Below, one piece after another: positions 55,901-63,552 of a stretch of DNA of 64,000 nt (position 1 is the first letter of the stretch; the number at the start of each line of letters is the position of its first letter). The notes below the pieces were generated by a model. It was given only the letters and a program-made list of their open reading frames with translations. It had not been told where the DNA came from and did no database searches. The DNA comes from Pontibacter beigongshangensis (lineage in GTDB: Bacteria > Bacteroidota > Bacteroidia > Cytophagales > Hymenobacteraceae): assembly GCF_014332515.1 (NCBI RefSeq), contig NZ_VFSD01000012.1, positions 1 to 64,000 on the forward strand, read 5' to 3'. A program made the translations under genes and the position numbers.

Positions 55901-56736
55901 CCAGACTGCCAAAGTGTTTTGGGGGAATCCTGCTTTCGGGCATCTGCCAGCTTTAAGGTAGAACCAGATGGCATAATCCCTTGTATCTGGTGCGTGTTGT
56001 TCTTTATTTTAAAATCGAGGAGAAAAGTATTGTTGCTGATGGCAAACTTATTGTCCTTGCAATGCTCCGGGTGCAGGTAAAAGCCTTCCTCCGGGTCTGC
56101 TCCAATGTCGCCATCGCGCGACGGGCGGTGCCCGCTGGCACCGCCGTAGGTCCAGATCAGTTCGAAGGGTGCCGTATTAGGGGCAGTTTCCATCGACAGC
56201 ACCATGCCTTCAGCATCGGCCATGGCCAGCACCTGCAGGTTCAGCTGCCCCTGGCCCAGCAGCGGGTCCTTGATTTCGTAGAGCATGGTGCCGGGCCTGT
56301 AGATAGCTTTGATCTCCGCTGCCTCTATCAGCCACTTCTCTCCCCGGTCGGTGGCAATGCCGAGCTTCAGGTTGCCGCCTTTGTTGGGCATGTAGAGCAG
56401 GAACTCCGGCAAATCGCCCGCCTCTACCCTGAAAGCTGTGGGTGTGCCGTAAAGGGCTCTGTTAAACCGCTTGTTCCCGTTAACGATCACAAAATCAGCA
56501 CCGTCGGGTTTATAGCGCAGTGGGCGCACCTGGTCCAGTTTATCAGTGGAGGCAGCGGGTTTATCAACAAATGTCGGCTCAGTTCTTCCTTGCAAAGGTT
56601 TTAATGAACCACCTCCCCCCACAATAACCTCCTCACTTTGGTTAATGCCAGTAACATTTTGAGAAACGTTCTGCGACTGGCATGCCATCACCAACAATAA
56701 GGCTACTACTCCGGCTTTTCTTACTCTTTTTAACAC
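52984..56736 (-). CDS. large lipoprotein with (alpha/alpha)6-type glycosidase-like core
   Basis: This 1250-residue protein starts with GTG (no suitable ATG is nearby) and is lipidated at Cys19 (LVMAC). Residues about 60-320 form a beta-rich domain. A helical-barrel-like core (about 330-790) has FNTFGGALSIAADAIWDGKSYMHGAIAWRMPLNGWRGAYVADALG, HHYDMNMVFIDQLLRHFLWTGD and MPYTWSVNNVALAEVAHTALAYWQ, like debranching-type or GH78/GH95 barrels. Beta-sandwich modules fill the rest. From memory it resembles DUF4450-containing proteins, but this is not certain. Acid residues cannot be assigned. It is probably an exo-acting hydrolase of a rhamnogalacturonan decoration. Confidence 0.7.
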   Translation of the reverse strand: MLKRVRKAGVVALLLVMACQSQNVSQNVTGINQSEEVIVGGGGSLKPLQGRTEPTFVDKPAASTDKLDQVRPLRYKPDGADFVIVNGNKRFNRALYGTPTAFRVEAGDLPEFLLYMPNKGGNLKLGIATDRGEKWLIEAAEIKAIYRPGTMLYEIKDPLLGQGQLNLQVLAMADAEGMVLSMETAPNTAPFELIWTYGGASGHRPSRDGDIGADPEEGFYLHPEHCKDNKFAISNNTFLLDFKIKNNTHQIQGIMPSGSTLKLADARKQDSPKTLWQSGESELPVVVGRQALKPAQKVFFGLQNSKSSPIRYSDLANVFQKAEASRKKAASHIRLETPDPFFNTFGGALSIAADAIWDGKSYMHGAIAWRMPLNGWRGAYVADALGHHDRARSHFRGYAEAQVTSPASGPVVPDQERNLARMEETLGLSLYTSGYISRNPGKKHVAHHYDMNMVFIDQLLRHFLWTGDKAYLQEAWPMLERHLAWEKRNFDSDNDGLYDAYASFWASDAVQYSGGGVTLSSSYHHFSNKMAARLAPLIGKDPTPYAREAEKIKKAIGSTLWMPEAGVYAEFKDLLGLQKLHPAAALWTVYHALDSQVPDPFQAYQALRYVDTQIPHIPIKCADLPGENLYTLTTTNWMPYTWSVNNVALAEVAHTALAYWQAGHIEEANRLMKSILVESMYMGSSPGNLQQLSYYDHYRNELYRDFADGIGVTSRALVEGMFGIQPDMLAEELTIRPGLPASWNHALLETPDIKYSFRRDGNKETYLLEPHFGKPLKLKFRAAALGDKVASVTVNGRPVKWTAFAEAVGTPQIDIEPAVAEKYEVVITWAGDKPAAPAHHAIAAQGANLEVDFGKAEVLELKDTQGIVAGSDQKKNKVQVKLAGKDGHRTFFVRTAQGDLSWWQPVNVELREPYRLVSATAPAEAQLRVELQNNTAHALNQEVTVSVGKYSQKMKLEVPAFASSAAIVIPAEHLKPGTNQVYVSAGNQTLATAGITNWHVPVAAAKAAPKWETLDLTAHFNDNVTQIFKNEYLTPRPASATLQLPKQGIGNWCYPLVTAEIDDSGLRAKAGETGEITLPNGLPFKTTGPGAGRNILFTSQWDNYPTKAAVPLQGAASHAYLLMAGSTNPMQSRFDNGEVVITYTDGTQDKLVLRNPDTWWPIEQDFYLNKYSFTSSKPKPIRVHLKTGDVPTNFKYSTIQGFAYDSYIPGGAATVLDLPLNPAKKLKSLEVNALANDVVIGLMGVTLVRN

Positions 56737-56852
56737 ATCTATTATATTTATGTTTCTTATTTCTGGCTAATGTTGCTACTTCAGGTTTGTATAACATCCA
56801 CCATTCCATTTAAAATTTGCGCGAGCATCCGCACCTGTGTCATCATGCGGTT

Positions 56853-57214
56853 TTACTGCACCACACTGGTTATACCCTCTTTGTCAGAACGCTTTGTTTT
56901 CAGCCATAGCATGTTGCTTTCTGCATCATAGAACCCACCACCGCCTTTTTCTGGAGCGGCTGCTGTTTCAGGCTCGAGGCCTTCTCGCCGTTTCTGGTGA
57001 TGCCGGTGAGGTCCTGATCAATAATTGCGTATATATGGGAATCGGTTTGAGGCGCCGGCACATGAGTCCGCCTCAGCGGCACACCGCTGGTGTGGCTTAC
57101 ACAGGCCTGGCTGCAGATACCTCCGGCAGAAGCCTCTTTGGTCCGGACAGCAGCCGGAAATGAAAGAACACAAATTATGGGAGTAACTGCTTTAAAATTA
57201 AGCTTTTGGCACAT
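56853..57214 (-). pseudogene. internally deleted remnant of a secreted pectin-locus protein
   Basis: An ATG at 57214 begins a typical signal peptide (MCQKLNFKAVTPIICVLSFP). The frame then runs through weakly protein-like sequence to ITRNGEKAS and stops at 56900. In another frame the 3' part reads GFYDAESNMLWLKTKRSD and ends VVQ-stop at 56853, a convincing beta-rich C-terminus. The two ends of a larger protein therefore seem joined by deletion and frameshift. A near-perfect CAGG operator lies about 107 bp upstream, the same spacing as intact genes, supporting an ancestral pectin enzyme. The family is not identifiable. A chance origin remains possible. Confidence 0.4.
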
Positions 57215-57320
57215 TTCCGTTTCTGGACGATTAATAATTTATCAGTTTTTGCCCGGGCGTCTCCACCCTTGCACATGGCACGAACGTTTGTTCAATAATA
57301 GACAGAATGGCCGTAAATGG

Positions 57321-57339
57321 TATCCTGTACTGTCCTGTG
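57321..57339 (-). promoter_or_regulatory. putative operator upstream of the remnant and minus arm
   Basis: In gene sense it reads CACAGGACAGTACAGGATA, equal to the deacetylase site at all but one position. It may still serve the 52984 gene and those beyond, since none of them shows its own site. Confidence 0.5.
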
Positions 57340-57524
57340 AAGTTTACCCGGTTGATGCGGCCCTCCAAACGCAAATCCAGTTTGCCTGAACTTTCCTCTG
57401 GAGTTTCGCTACATTGATTTGGCAGCCAGGCTTACTGGCTGCTGCTGGCGCATTAAATCTTCTTAATAATCAAATGGAAGTGGTGCCAGTGTCTTGCACA
57501 TGATTGCTTGCAAGGCATCAGGGC

Positions 57525-57571
57525 AATTATTTCAATGGAAATGCCCCTCCAGAGGCTATTCTGGCTGCTGG
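57525..57571 (+). repeat. intergenic box repeat, copy 21 (forward)
   Basis: AATTATTTCAATGGAAATG leads to CCCCTCCAGAGGC and a GGCTGCTGG tail. The rest of the gap to 57790 shows no gene. Confidence 0.7.
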
Positions 57572-57790
57572 TGTCGTGAGCAGATGCAACTGCTGTAAGT
57601 TGTTCCTTGCGTGCCTGTTGCTTATGCGAAGCAAAGGCAGTTGGAGACTACCTGGTTTAAAAAGGGCATAATCGAAAACTACGCCCAACGTCTTTTATAA
57701 AACGCTGCACTTCTCTTTCACCTCTACAGCCTTAAACCTGTAAATCATTCATCCTCAAATCTCCAAATATGAAAATAAAGAACCCGTGCC

Positions 57791-58753
57791 TTACCCCCGC
57801 CCCATGACCTGGTCCATGACCCAGGCTGTTCTGGCGGCAGATTCGCCGGTGCTGGGGCACTTGCCCGCGCCTCGCAGTTCATCTACAATGGTTTGGATAA
57901 GTGGCTGCTGCACGTGGGCCGGGTTCGGGAGCTTAAACTGCTGCACGCCTGCTTTGGCAGACAGCACCACCGGGTCGTTGCTGAAGCTCGGGAAACTGAT
58001 GGCACCCAGGCTGCCCACTACTTCAATGGTATCTTTCTGCTGCCCTTCAGCCACACTAAAACACCAGACCCCGCTGCCCAGTGCGCCACCCCGGAAACGA
58101 AACTGCGCCGTTACAATGTCCTCGGCAGCATAGAGCCCGGCCTGGTTGGCCGACTGGCCGGAAGCAGCCTCGATGGGGCCCAGCAGGTAGTCCAGAAAAT
58201 CGAGCTGGTGAGCGGCCAGGTCGTAGAATAAGCCGCCGCCGGCTATTTCCGGGCGCACACGCCAGTCGAGGTTAGGTTTAGGCGACTGAGAGAGCTGGAT
58301 GTTTACAAAACGGATGTCGCCAATAGCCCCGGCCTCTACCAGCTCCTTCACCTTCAGGAACGAGGGCAGGCAGCGGCGGTAGTAGGCCACAAACAGCGGC
58401 ACCTGCGCCTGCTGGCTGGCCGCCAGCATTTCGCGGCACTCTTTATAGTTCAGCGCCATGGGCTTCTCTACATACACGGGTTTGCCGGCAGCGGCCACCT
58501 GCAAGGCGTAGGCGGCGTGCGATCCGGGCGGGGTGGCAATGTACACAGCATCTACCTCCGGGTCATTTATCAGATCTTCGGCCTTGGTGTACCAGCGGGC
58601 TACCCGGTGCCGGCTGGCATAGTCCTGCGCTTTGGAGCCGTCGCGCCGCATAACGGCTACCAGCCCGGAGTTTTCTATTTTCTGAAAAGCCGGCCCGCTC
58701 TTTACCTCCGTCACATCGCCACAGCCAATTATTCCCCAGCGTATTGTTTGCAT
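57791..58753 (-). CDS. Gfo/Idh/MocA-family oxidoreductase
   Basis: This 320-residue cytosolic NAD(P)-dependent sugar dehydrogenase has a Rossmann GIIGCGDV (7-14), AVYIATPPGSH (about 70-80) and the family EKP motif (96-98). GGGLFYDLAAHQLDFLDYLLG (about 190-210) contains the H-x3-D pair near the active site. The substrate cannot be read. Uronic acid or deoxy-sugar interconversion would fit the locus. It has no signal, so it would act on imported sugars. It is divergent from the GH28 gene and separated from the remnant by about 575 bp. Confidence 0.88.
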   Translation of the reverse strand: MQTIRWGIIGCGDVTEVKSGPAFQKIENSGLVAVMRRDGSKAQDYASRHRVARWYTKAEDLINDPEVDAVYIATPPGSHAAYALQVAAAGKPVYVEKPMALNYKECREMLAASQQAQVPLFVAYYRRCLPSFLKVKELVEAGAIGDIRFVNIQLSQSPKPNLDWRVRPEIAGGGLFYDLAAHQLDFLDYLLGPIEAASGQSANQAGLYAAEDIVTAQFRFRGGALGSGVWCFSVAEGQQKDTIEVVGSLGAISFPSFSNDPVVLSAKAGVQQFKLPNPAHVQQPLIQTIVDELRGAGKCPSTGESAARTAWVMDQVMGRG

Positions 58754-58849
58754 AGTGTTGTAGTTGATCGCCCTAAGTTAAAATTCCTTTCCTCATAATC
58801 AAAAGGTAGGCTCCGCAGAAAACGAGAAGGCAGGAGAAAAGGCTTCAGC

Positions 58850-58896
58850 AATTATTTCAATGGTTTTCGACCTCCGGAGGCTTTGCTGCTCCTGCC
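58850..58896 (+). repeat. intergenic box repeat, copy 22 (forward)
   Basis: AATTATTTCAATGGTTTTCG leads to ACCTCCGGAGGC and a TTGCTGCTCCTGCC tail. This copy has an intact palindrome in the divergent 404-bp gap. Confidence 0.7.
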
Positions 58897-59011
58897 ATCG
58901 TAGCTTATAAACAGTGACGTTCCACCACATAGCGGGAAACCACGCAAGCGACGCAATATTTTCCGGATCTCCCTGACTGCCACAGCAGCAAAAGCCGCAT
59001 TTAAATGCCTG

Positions 59012-59034
59012 ACACAGGTTACAGCAGGTTGCAC
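59012..59034 (+). promoter_or_regulatory. putative operator upstream of GH28
   Basis: ACACAGGTTACAGCAGGTTG has CAGG elements 10 bp apart. The last GATA is not conserved, making it one of the weaker sites. Confidence 0.4.
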
Positions 59035-59129
59035 GATAAACCAAACAAGTGTTACATTAGCTGCTCAACCAGGCAGCAATGCCCGGAGACTTTAGGCTTC
59101 TGCCCAACCTGCTTCCTGCTGAGGCCACT

Positions 59130-59137
59130 TATTTTTG
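59130..59137 (+). promoter_or_regulatory. -7 promoter box for GH28
   Basis: TATTTTTG matches TAnnTTTG. It lies only 21 bp before the chosen start codon, so the leader would be short. Confidence 0.3.
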
Positions 59138-59157
59138 AAAGCTTTATAATTAACATA

Positions 59158-60603
59158 ATGATAAAGAATAGTTTCGTTTTTCTGTTTATGCTTGCCCTGC
59201 TCATGGCTGCCTGTGCTCGTCAAAAAACGAGTGCACCGGTAGTGGAGGGCCTTCCGCAACTGGATTGGCTCAGAGAGGTAGGGGCCAAAAACATACCTTC
59301 CGGTAAAACAGTATTCGAGGCTACGCAATACGGCGCCGTAAACGACGGCAGCACCCTCAACACCAAAGCCATACAGGCAGCCATAGACGCTTGCGCTGCC
59401 AAGGGTGGCGGCCTGGTAACCTTTAAGCCGGGCCGGTACCTGACCGGTTCTATTTACCTCAAAAAGGGTGTGCACCTGCGCATAGATAAAGGCGTGGAGA
59501 TTTTAGGGAGCCAGAACCTGGCCGACTACCCCGACATGGACACGCGTGTGGCCGGAATCGAAATGCCATGGCCGTCGGCGCTGATCAATGTGCTGGACCA
59601 GGAGAATGTGGCCATTTCCGGCGAAGGCGTGGTGCATGCCCAGGGAAAGCCGTTCTGGGACATGTACTGGAAAATGCGCAAGGAGTACCAACCCAAAGGC
59701 CTTCGCTGGATCGTGGACTATGATGCCAAGCGCCCGCGCACGCTGCTCGTTTCCCGCTCATCAGACGTGACCATAAAAGACATTACCATGAAGCAGGCCG
59801 GTTTCTGGACCATCCACATCCTCTACTCCGACCATGTTACCGTAGATGGCGTGGTGATACAGAACAACATAGACGGCCACGGCCCCAGCACCGACGGCAT
59901 CGACATTGACTCCTCTTCTTATGTGCTGGTGCAGAACAGCGACATAGACTGCAACGACGACAACTTCTGCCTGAAGTCCGGCCGCGACTGGGACGGACTG
60001 CGCGTGAACCGCCCCACCGAGTATGTGCTCATCCGCGACTGCGTCTCCAGGGCTGGCGGCGGGCTCATAACCTTTGGCAGCGAAACCTCCGGAGGCATCC
60101 GACACGTGGTGGCTTATAACTTGAAAGCAAAAGGCACCGGTGTGGGCATCCGGTTTAAGTCGGCTACTACCCGGGGCGGCACCGTGGAGGAGATTTACAT
60201 GCACAACATCGAGATGGACAGTGTGGGCACCCCGATAGAAGTATCGATGAACTGGAACCCCAGCTACAGCTACTCCACCCTGCCCGAAGGCTACAGCCTG
60301 GAAACGGTGCCCCAGCACTGGAAAACCATGCTGACACCCGTGGTGCCGGCTGAAAGAGGTATTCCGAAGTTCCGCAACATCTATATATCAGATATCAGGG
60401 TAAAAGATGCCCGCAAGGCGCTGGCGGCTTCTGGCATCAAGGAGTCGCTGGTCGAGAATTTCCATTTCAAGGATATAACCATACAAGCCAACACGGCCGG
60501 GCAGATAAGCCACGCCAAAGACTGGACATTTGAGAATTTCCGGATCACGACCAAGGACAACAGTGAGATAACGGTAAAAGAAAGTGAAGGAGTTGCCTTA
60601 TAA
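59158..60603 (+). CDS. GH28 polygalacturonase/rhamnogalacturonan hydrolase-like lipoprotein
   Basis: The start at 59158 (MIKNSF) leads to a lipobox AAC (Cys19). An upstream in-frame ATG at 59005 would add 51 residues without signal character and overlap the operator. The 481-residue parallel beta-helix has GH28 motifs: STDG (244-247, catalytic Asp246), DCNDDNFCLKSG (about 264-274, Asp267/Asp268), GSETSGG and GIRFKSATTRGG (corresponding to the RIK motif). It hydrolyses galacturonate linkages, and in this setting it may be an exo-type rhamnogalacturonan galacturonohydrolase. The length is normal. Confidence 0.92.
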   Translation: MIKNSFVFLFMLALLMAACARQKTSAPVVEGLPQLDWLREVGAKNIPSGKTVFEATQYGAVNDGSTLNTKAIQAAIDACAAKGGGLVTFKPGRYLTGSIYLKKGVHLRIDKGVEILGSQNLADYPDMDTRVAGIEMPWPSALINVLDQENVAISGEGVVHAQGKPFWDMYWKMRKEYQPKGLRWIVDYDAKRPRTLLVSRSSDVTIKDITMKQAGFWTIHILYSDHVTVDGVVIQNNIDGHGPSTDGIDIDSSSYVLVQNSDIDCNDDNFCLKSGRDWDGLRVNRPTEYVLIRDCVSRAGGGLITFGSETSGGIRHVVAYNLKAKGTGVGIRFKSATTRGGTVEEIYMHNIEMDSVGTPIEVSMNWNPSYSYSTLPEGYSLETVPQHWKTMLTPVVPAERGIPKFRNIYISDIRVKDARKALAASGIKESLVENFHFKDITIQANTAGQISHAKDWTFENFRITTKDNSEITVKESEGVAL

Positions 60604-61225
60604 ACCCAGGAAACAGGATAGCATAAGCAGCTCTAAACTATAGTTGCAGACGAGTGTAGCAGCCTGCAAGGAGCCTGCTTCCAGTAAACTTACGCACTAC
60701 AAAAATGTAGGCATGGTGAACTAAGCCCAAAATGCGATTTACCGAATCGCCTCACTATCTTATGGTTACAAGTGCAATTTCATCGAAAGCCATTTTTGTC
60801 TTTTACCAATCCGCCTTATCTTTAAGGTGTTACTGTCACGGCGAGAACAACCTGCCACAGCATAACAGTTCTTCTCTCTAATATCCTACGCACAGGATGC
60901 AGTAAAAATGAGGATGGTGGAATTCCTGAGGGCCAGGCAGGGAATTATGAGATAAAAAAGACATTTAATAAAAAAACAATCTGTTATTAGATATTGATAT
61001 TCAGCTTGCTAAGCGCCTTAATTTAAATCCATGATCTAATTTAAAGCGTATAAACAACACGGTATTCAATATCCGCATCGCAAAATATTATATATATATT
61101 TTTCAAAATAATACTAACTAACGCTTGCAAGTAATACTTTAATTAACCATATTTATGCCAACGATTGCACAATTTGTCATTTTGTTTTATTTCAATTAAC
61201 ACTTTTAATATTAACACAATACCTT
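60604..61225. other. AT-rich 622-bp leader region
   Basis: No gene, box repeat or CAGG operator was seen. The last 260 bp are strongly AT-rich, as expected of a promoter region, but no exact TAnnTTTG was found. Confidence 0.5.
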
Positions 61226-63037
61226 ATGAAAAAAATTTACAGTTTACTCGGAGCAGTATTCATGCTATGCTGCCTATTTAACGTTGCTATTGCGCAGGAT
61301 TCAGCGCCTGCTGCTTCGGCGAAATGGACCTTTGTAAAGCCTACTGAAGGTACCAATACAGGGGCAGAAGTAACGAACACCGGTGCAGTTACCGGCGTGA
61401 TGTCGCTCCAAAACATGAAAGCGAATGGGTATATCACTACTGATAATCCCTTGCTTAACACTCTCCGTTACCAGCGTAGCGAAGGTGAAGCAGGAACACA
61501 ATTCCCTGCAAACCAGACCGACATCATTGCAGACACCTACATTCAGTTTGCTGTGACGCCGGCAGAAGGTCAGACATTTAACCTGAACTCCCTGGCTTAT
61601 GAAATCGGCTCTACAGGTTCTTCCAGTGCCTTTAGAACAAAAGTATTCTACTCAACCAACGCTGAATTTGCTACTCCTATACAGGTAGCAGGCGCAACAG
61701 GAAACGTAGATAATGAAGGAAACCCAAGTGATATTGTTACCAGAGACGATTTTAAGTCAATCTCAAAAGAACTGGATGTAGTAGTAAACAACGGTGAGAC
61801 CTTCTACCTTCGGTTTTATCCATGGATGCACGCCTCAGATAAGGTTGAAACAGGAAAATACCTGGTACTGCGCAATGTTACCATCGCTGGCACAACCGCT
61901 GCAGCCAACGGTGAAGATCCAGGCGACGAGGAGCCGGGAGCAACTAAAAAGGTACTGTATGTGACGGAAGCCAAAACTATGGCAGAAACTGCCTCCCCTG
62001 TCACTGAAGACCCGATCATTAAAATGCTGCAGGCAGACGAGAACATCGAACTGACAGTTAGAGCTTTAACTGCCGATGAAGCTAATTCGGCCGCAACAGA
62101 AATCGACATGGCTGCCTTTGACGCGGTAGTGGTGCAGGAGTCTATTGGCGGTGGCAGAGCAATTTTGAGACCTGGAAGCGCTCTTGGCCTGGCCAATTTC
62201 ACAAAGCCTGTGCTTTATAACAAGACTTATGCCCTTAACGGTGGCAGAGCCTTTGCAGCCGGCACGGCAGGTGGTGGCGTAGAGGCTTCCACAGCCGAGA
62301 GCATTGTGCTCTCTTTCACGGTGCCTGCTGCTAGCCGCGAGAATGAGCTTTTCAACGGCTTTGAGTTTGCTGAGTCTGGCGAGGTAGCGATGTTCAAGTT
62401 AGGTGCCCTGGACAATGGTGGCGTTCCGGAAGGAACAGCCCTGTGGAAAGGCCTCAACTTCAGCAACAACACAGTGATTTCTGCTGAAAACACGCTGCTG
62501 GCAAACGTACAAGGACTGGCAACTACAGGAACTCCGGTATTCATCAACGATATTCCTGCCGGAACTACTATTGGCTCTGAGGTAACAAAAGCAAGAGTCA
62601 TCATGGTAGGCATGAACTTTGGCGCCATCAGCAGAGACAACGGCACCAACATGACGGCCGAAAACCTGACCCTGTGGAGAAACGCCGTGTACAGCCTTGC
62701 CGGCCTTGCGGTACCTACAACACTGGTGGAGCCAGGTGTAGTAACCAGCATCGAAGACAAAGTGGCTGGTTCAACCTTCAGCCTGAGCCAGAACTATCCG
62801 AACCCTTTCAGCAACTCTACTAACACTACCATCCAGTACGAAATCAAGAAGTCTGGTTACGTGGCGCTGGAAGTGTACGATGCCCTTGGCAGAAAAGTAG
62901 CCACCCTGGCTGACGAAAACCAGGCAGCCGGCACTTACGAAGTGAAACTGAACAAGAGCCTGAGCAACGGCCTCTACTTCTACAAACTGAGCGCCGACGG
63001 CTCCAGCCTTACCCGCAGAATGCTGGTGACGCAATAA
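61226..63037 (+). CDS. type IX-sorted secreted protein without recognised catalytic domain
   Basis: This 603-residue protein has a signal peptide (about 1-24, AIAQ). The N-terminal beta domain (about 30-230, AKWTFVKP, TFNLNSLAYEIGSTG) resembles the region preceding pectate lyases in this phylum. The middle (about 240-500, KKVLYVTEAKTM, FDAVVVQESIGG) has a Rossmann/ThuA-like look. The C-terminal 85 residues (FSLSQNYPNPFSNST, LEVYDALGRKVATL, GLYFYKLSADG) form a type A sorting domain for the type IX system, so it is exported and probably attached to the cell surface. No enzyme motif was found; it may be a binding protein. A strong terminator follows. Confidence 0.85.
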   Translation: MKKIYSLLGAVFMLCCLFNVAIAQDSAPAASAKWTFVKPTEGTNTGAEVTNTGAVTGVMSLQNMKANGYITTDNPLLNTLRYQRSEGEAGTQFPANQTDIIADTYIQFAVTPAEGQTFNLNSLAYEIGSTGSSSAFRTKVFYSTNAEFATPIQVAGATGNVDNEGNPSDIVTRDDFKSISKELDVVVNNGETFYLRFYPWMHASDKVETGKYLVLRNVTIAGTTAAANGEDPGDEEPGATKKVLYVTEAKTMAETASPVTEDPIIKMLQADENIELTVRALTADEANSAATEIDMAAFDAVVVQESIGGGRAILRPGSALGLANFTKPVLYNKTYALNGGRAFAAGTAGGGVEASTAESIVLSFTVPAASRENELFNGFEFAESGEVAMFKLGALDNGGVPEGTALWKGLNFSNNTVISAENTLLANVQGLATTGTPVFINDIPAGTTIGSEVTKARVIMVGMNFGAISRDNGTNMTAENLTLWRNAVYSLAGLAVPTTLVEPGVVTSIEDKVAGSTFSLSQNYPNPFSNSTNTTIQYEIKKSGYVALEVYDALGRKVATLADENQAAGTYEVKLNKSLSNGLYFYKLSADGSSLTRRMLVTQ

Positions 63038-63064
63038 CAGCTGTAGCTTAGCTACCCTAACAAA

Positions 63065-63109
63065 AAGAGCGGGTGCAGGAAGTTATCTTCCTGCACCCGC
63101 TCTTTTTTT
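63065..63109 (+). terminator. terminator after the type IX-sorted gene
   Basis: A near-perfect stem of 16-17 bp (AGAGCGGGTGCAGGAAG pairing with CTTCCTGCACCCGCTCT), a 4-nt loop and a run of seven T residues. It is the clearest terminator in the window. Confidence 0.95.
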
Positions 63110-63342
63110 GCCAAGATGCCTACTGGTACTGCGCCAAATTAGAAAATGATGTTACGCGCCAGCTTGCAAGAAGTCCTGCTGCAGCGGCGTTACAGTGGCT
63201 GGTGCTCGTACTTTCCTATCAAGCCTTTCCAGAAGGGGCCAAAGCAGCTTTTTATAAATCCATTCTTTTTAGCTGTAGCCGTAAGGAAGATTTGGCACGA
63301 GCGGCAAGCTCGCACCGGCGACCTGCTTTTCCATACGAGATG

Positions 63343-63374
63343 AGCTCCGGAGGGCCTTTTTCATTCGAATAATT
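63343..63374 (-). repeat. intergenic box repeat, copy 23 (reverse)
   Basis: GCTCCGGAGGGCC is followed by TTTTTCATTCGAATAATT. It faces copy 24 with AT arms inward. Confidence 0.7.
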
Positions 63375-63424
63375 GTGGCACCAAAACTAATTTGAATGCG
63401 CGTAGCATCAAGTGAAACACAGGC

Positions 63425-63460
63425 AAATTATTCCAATGAAAATGGCCCTCCGGAGCCTTC
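63425..63460 (+). repeat. intergenic box repeat, copy 24 (forward)
   Basis: AAATTATTCCAATGAAAATG leads to GCCCTCCGGAGCC. The GCT tail is absent. With copy 23 it forms an inverted pair about 120 bp long. Confidence 0.75.
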
Positions 63461-63552
63461 TCTCACTCTTCTATATACCAGGGTGAGCACCTCGAATGGC
63501 CGGGCAGGTTTTCTGGAGTAATCCTGATGCCTTGCTCACTTAGCTGATTTCT

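Noticed and set aside
59005-59157. longer start of the GH28 gene
   Set aside because: The extra 51 residues have no signal character and overlap the operator and -7 box. The 59158 start gives a proper lipobox.
4962-63460. box repeat as a promoter
   Set aside because: AATTATTTG in some copies recalls TAnnTTTG, but most copies read ATTATTCC or ATTATTTC, orientation is not toward gene starts, and copies cluster at gene ends.
1762-63460. box repeats as a CRISPR array
   Set aside because: Copies are kilobases apart, in both orientations, with no regular spacers or cas genes.
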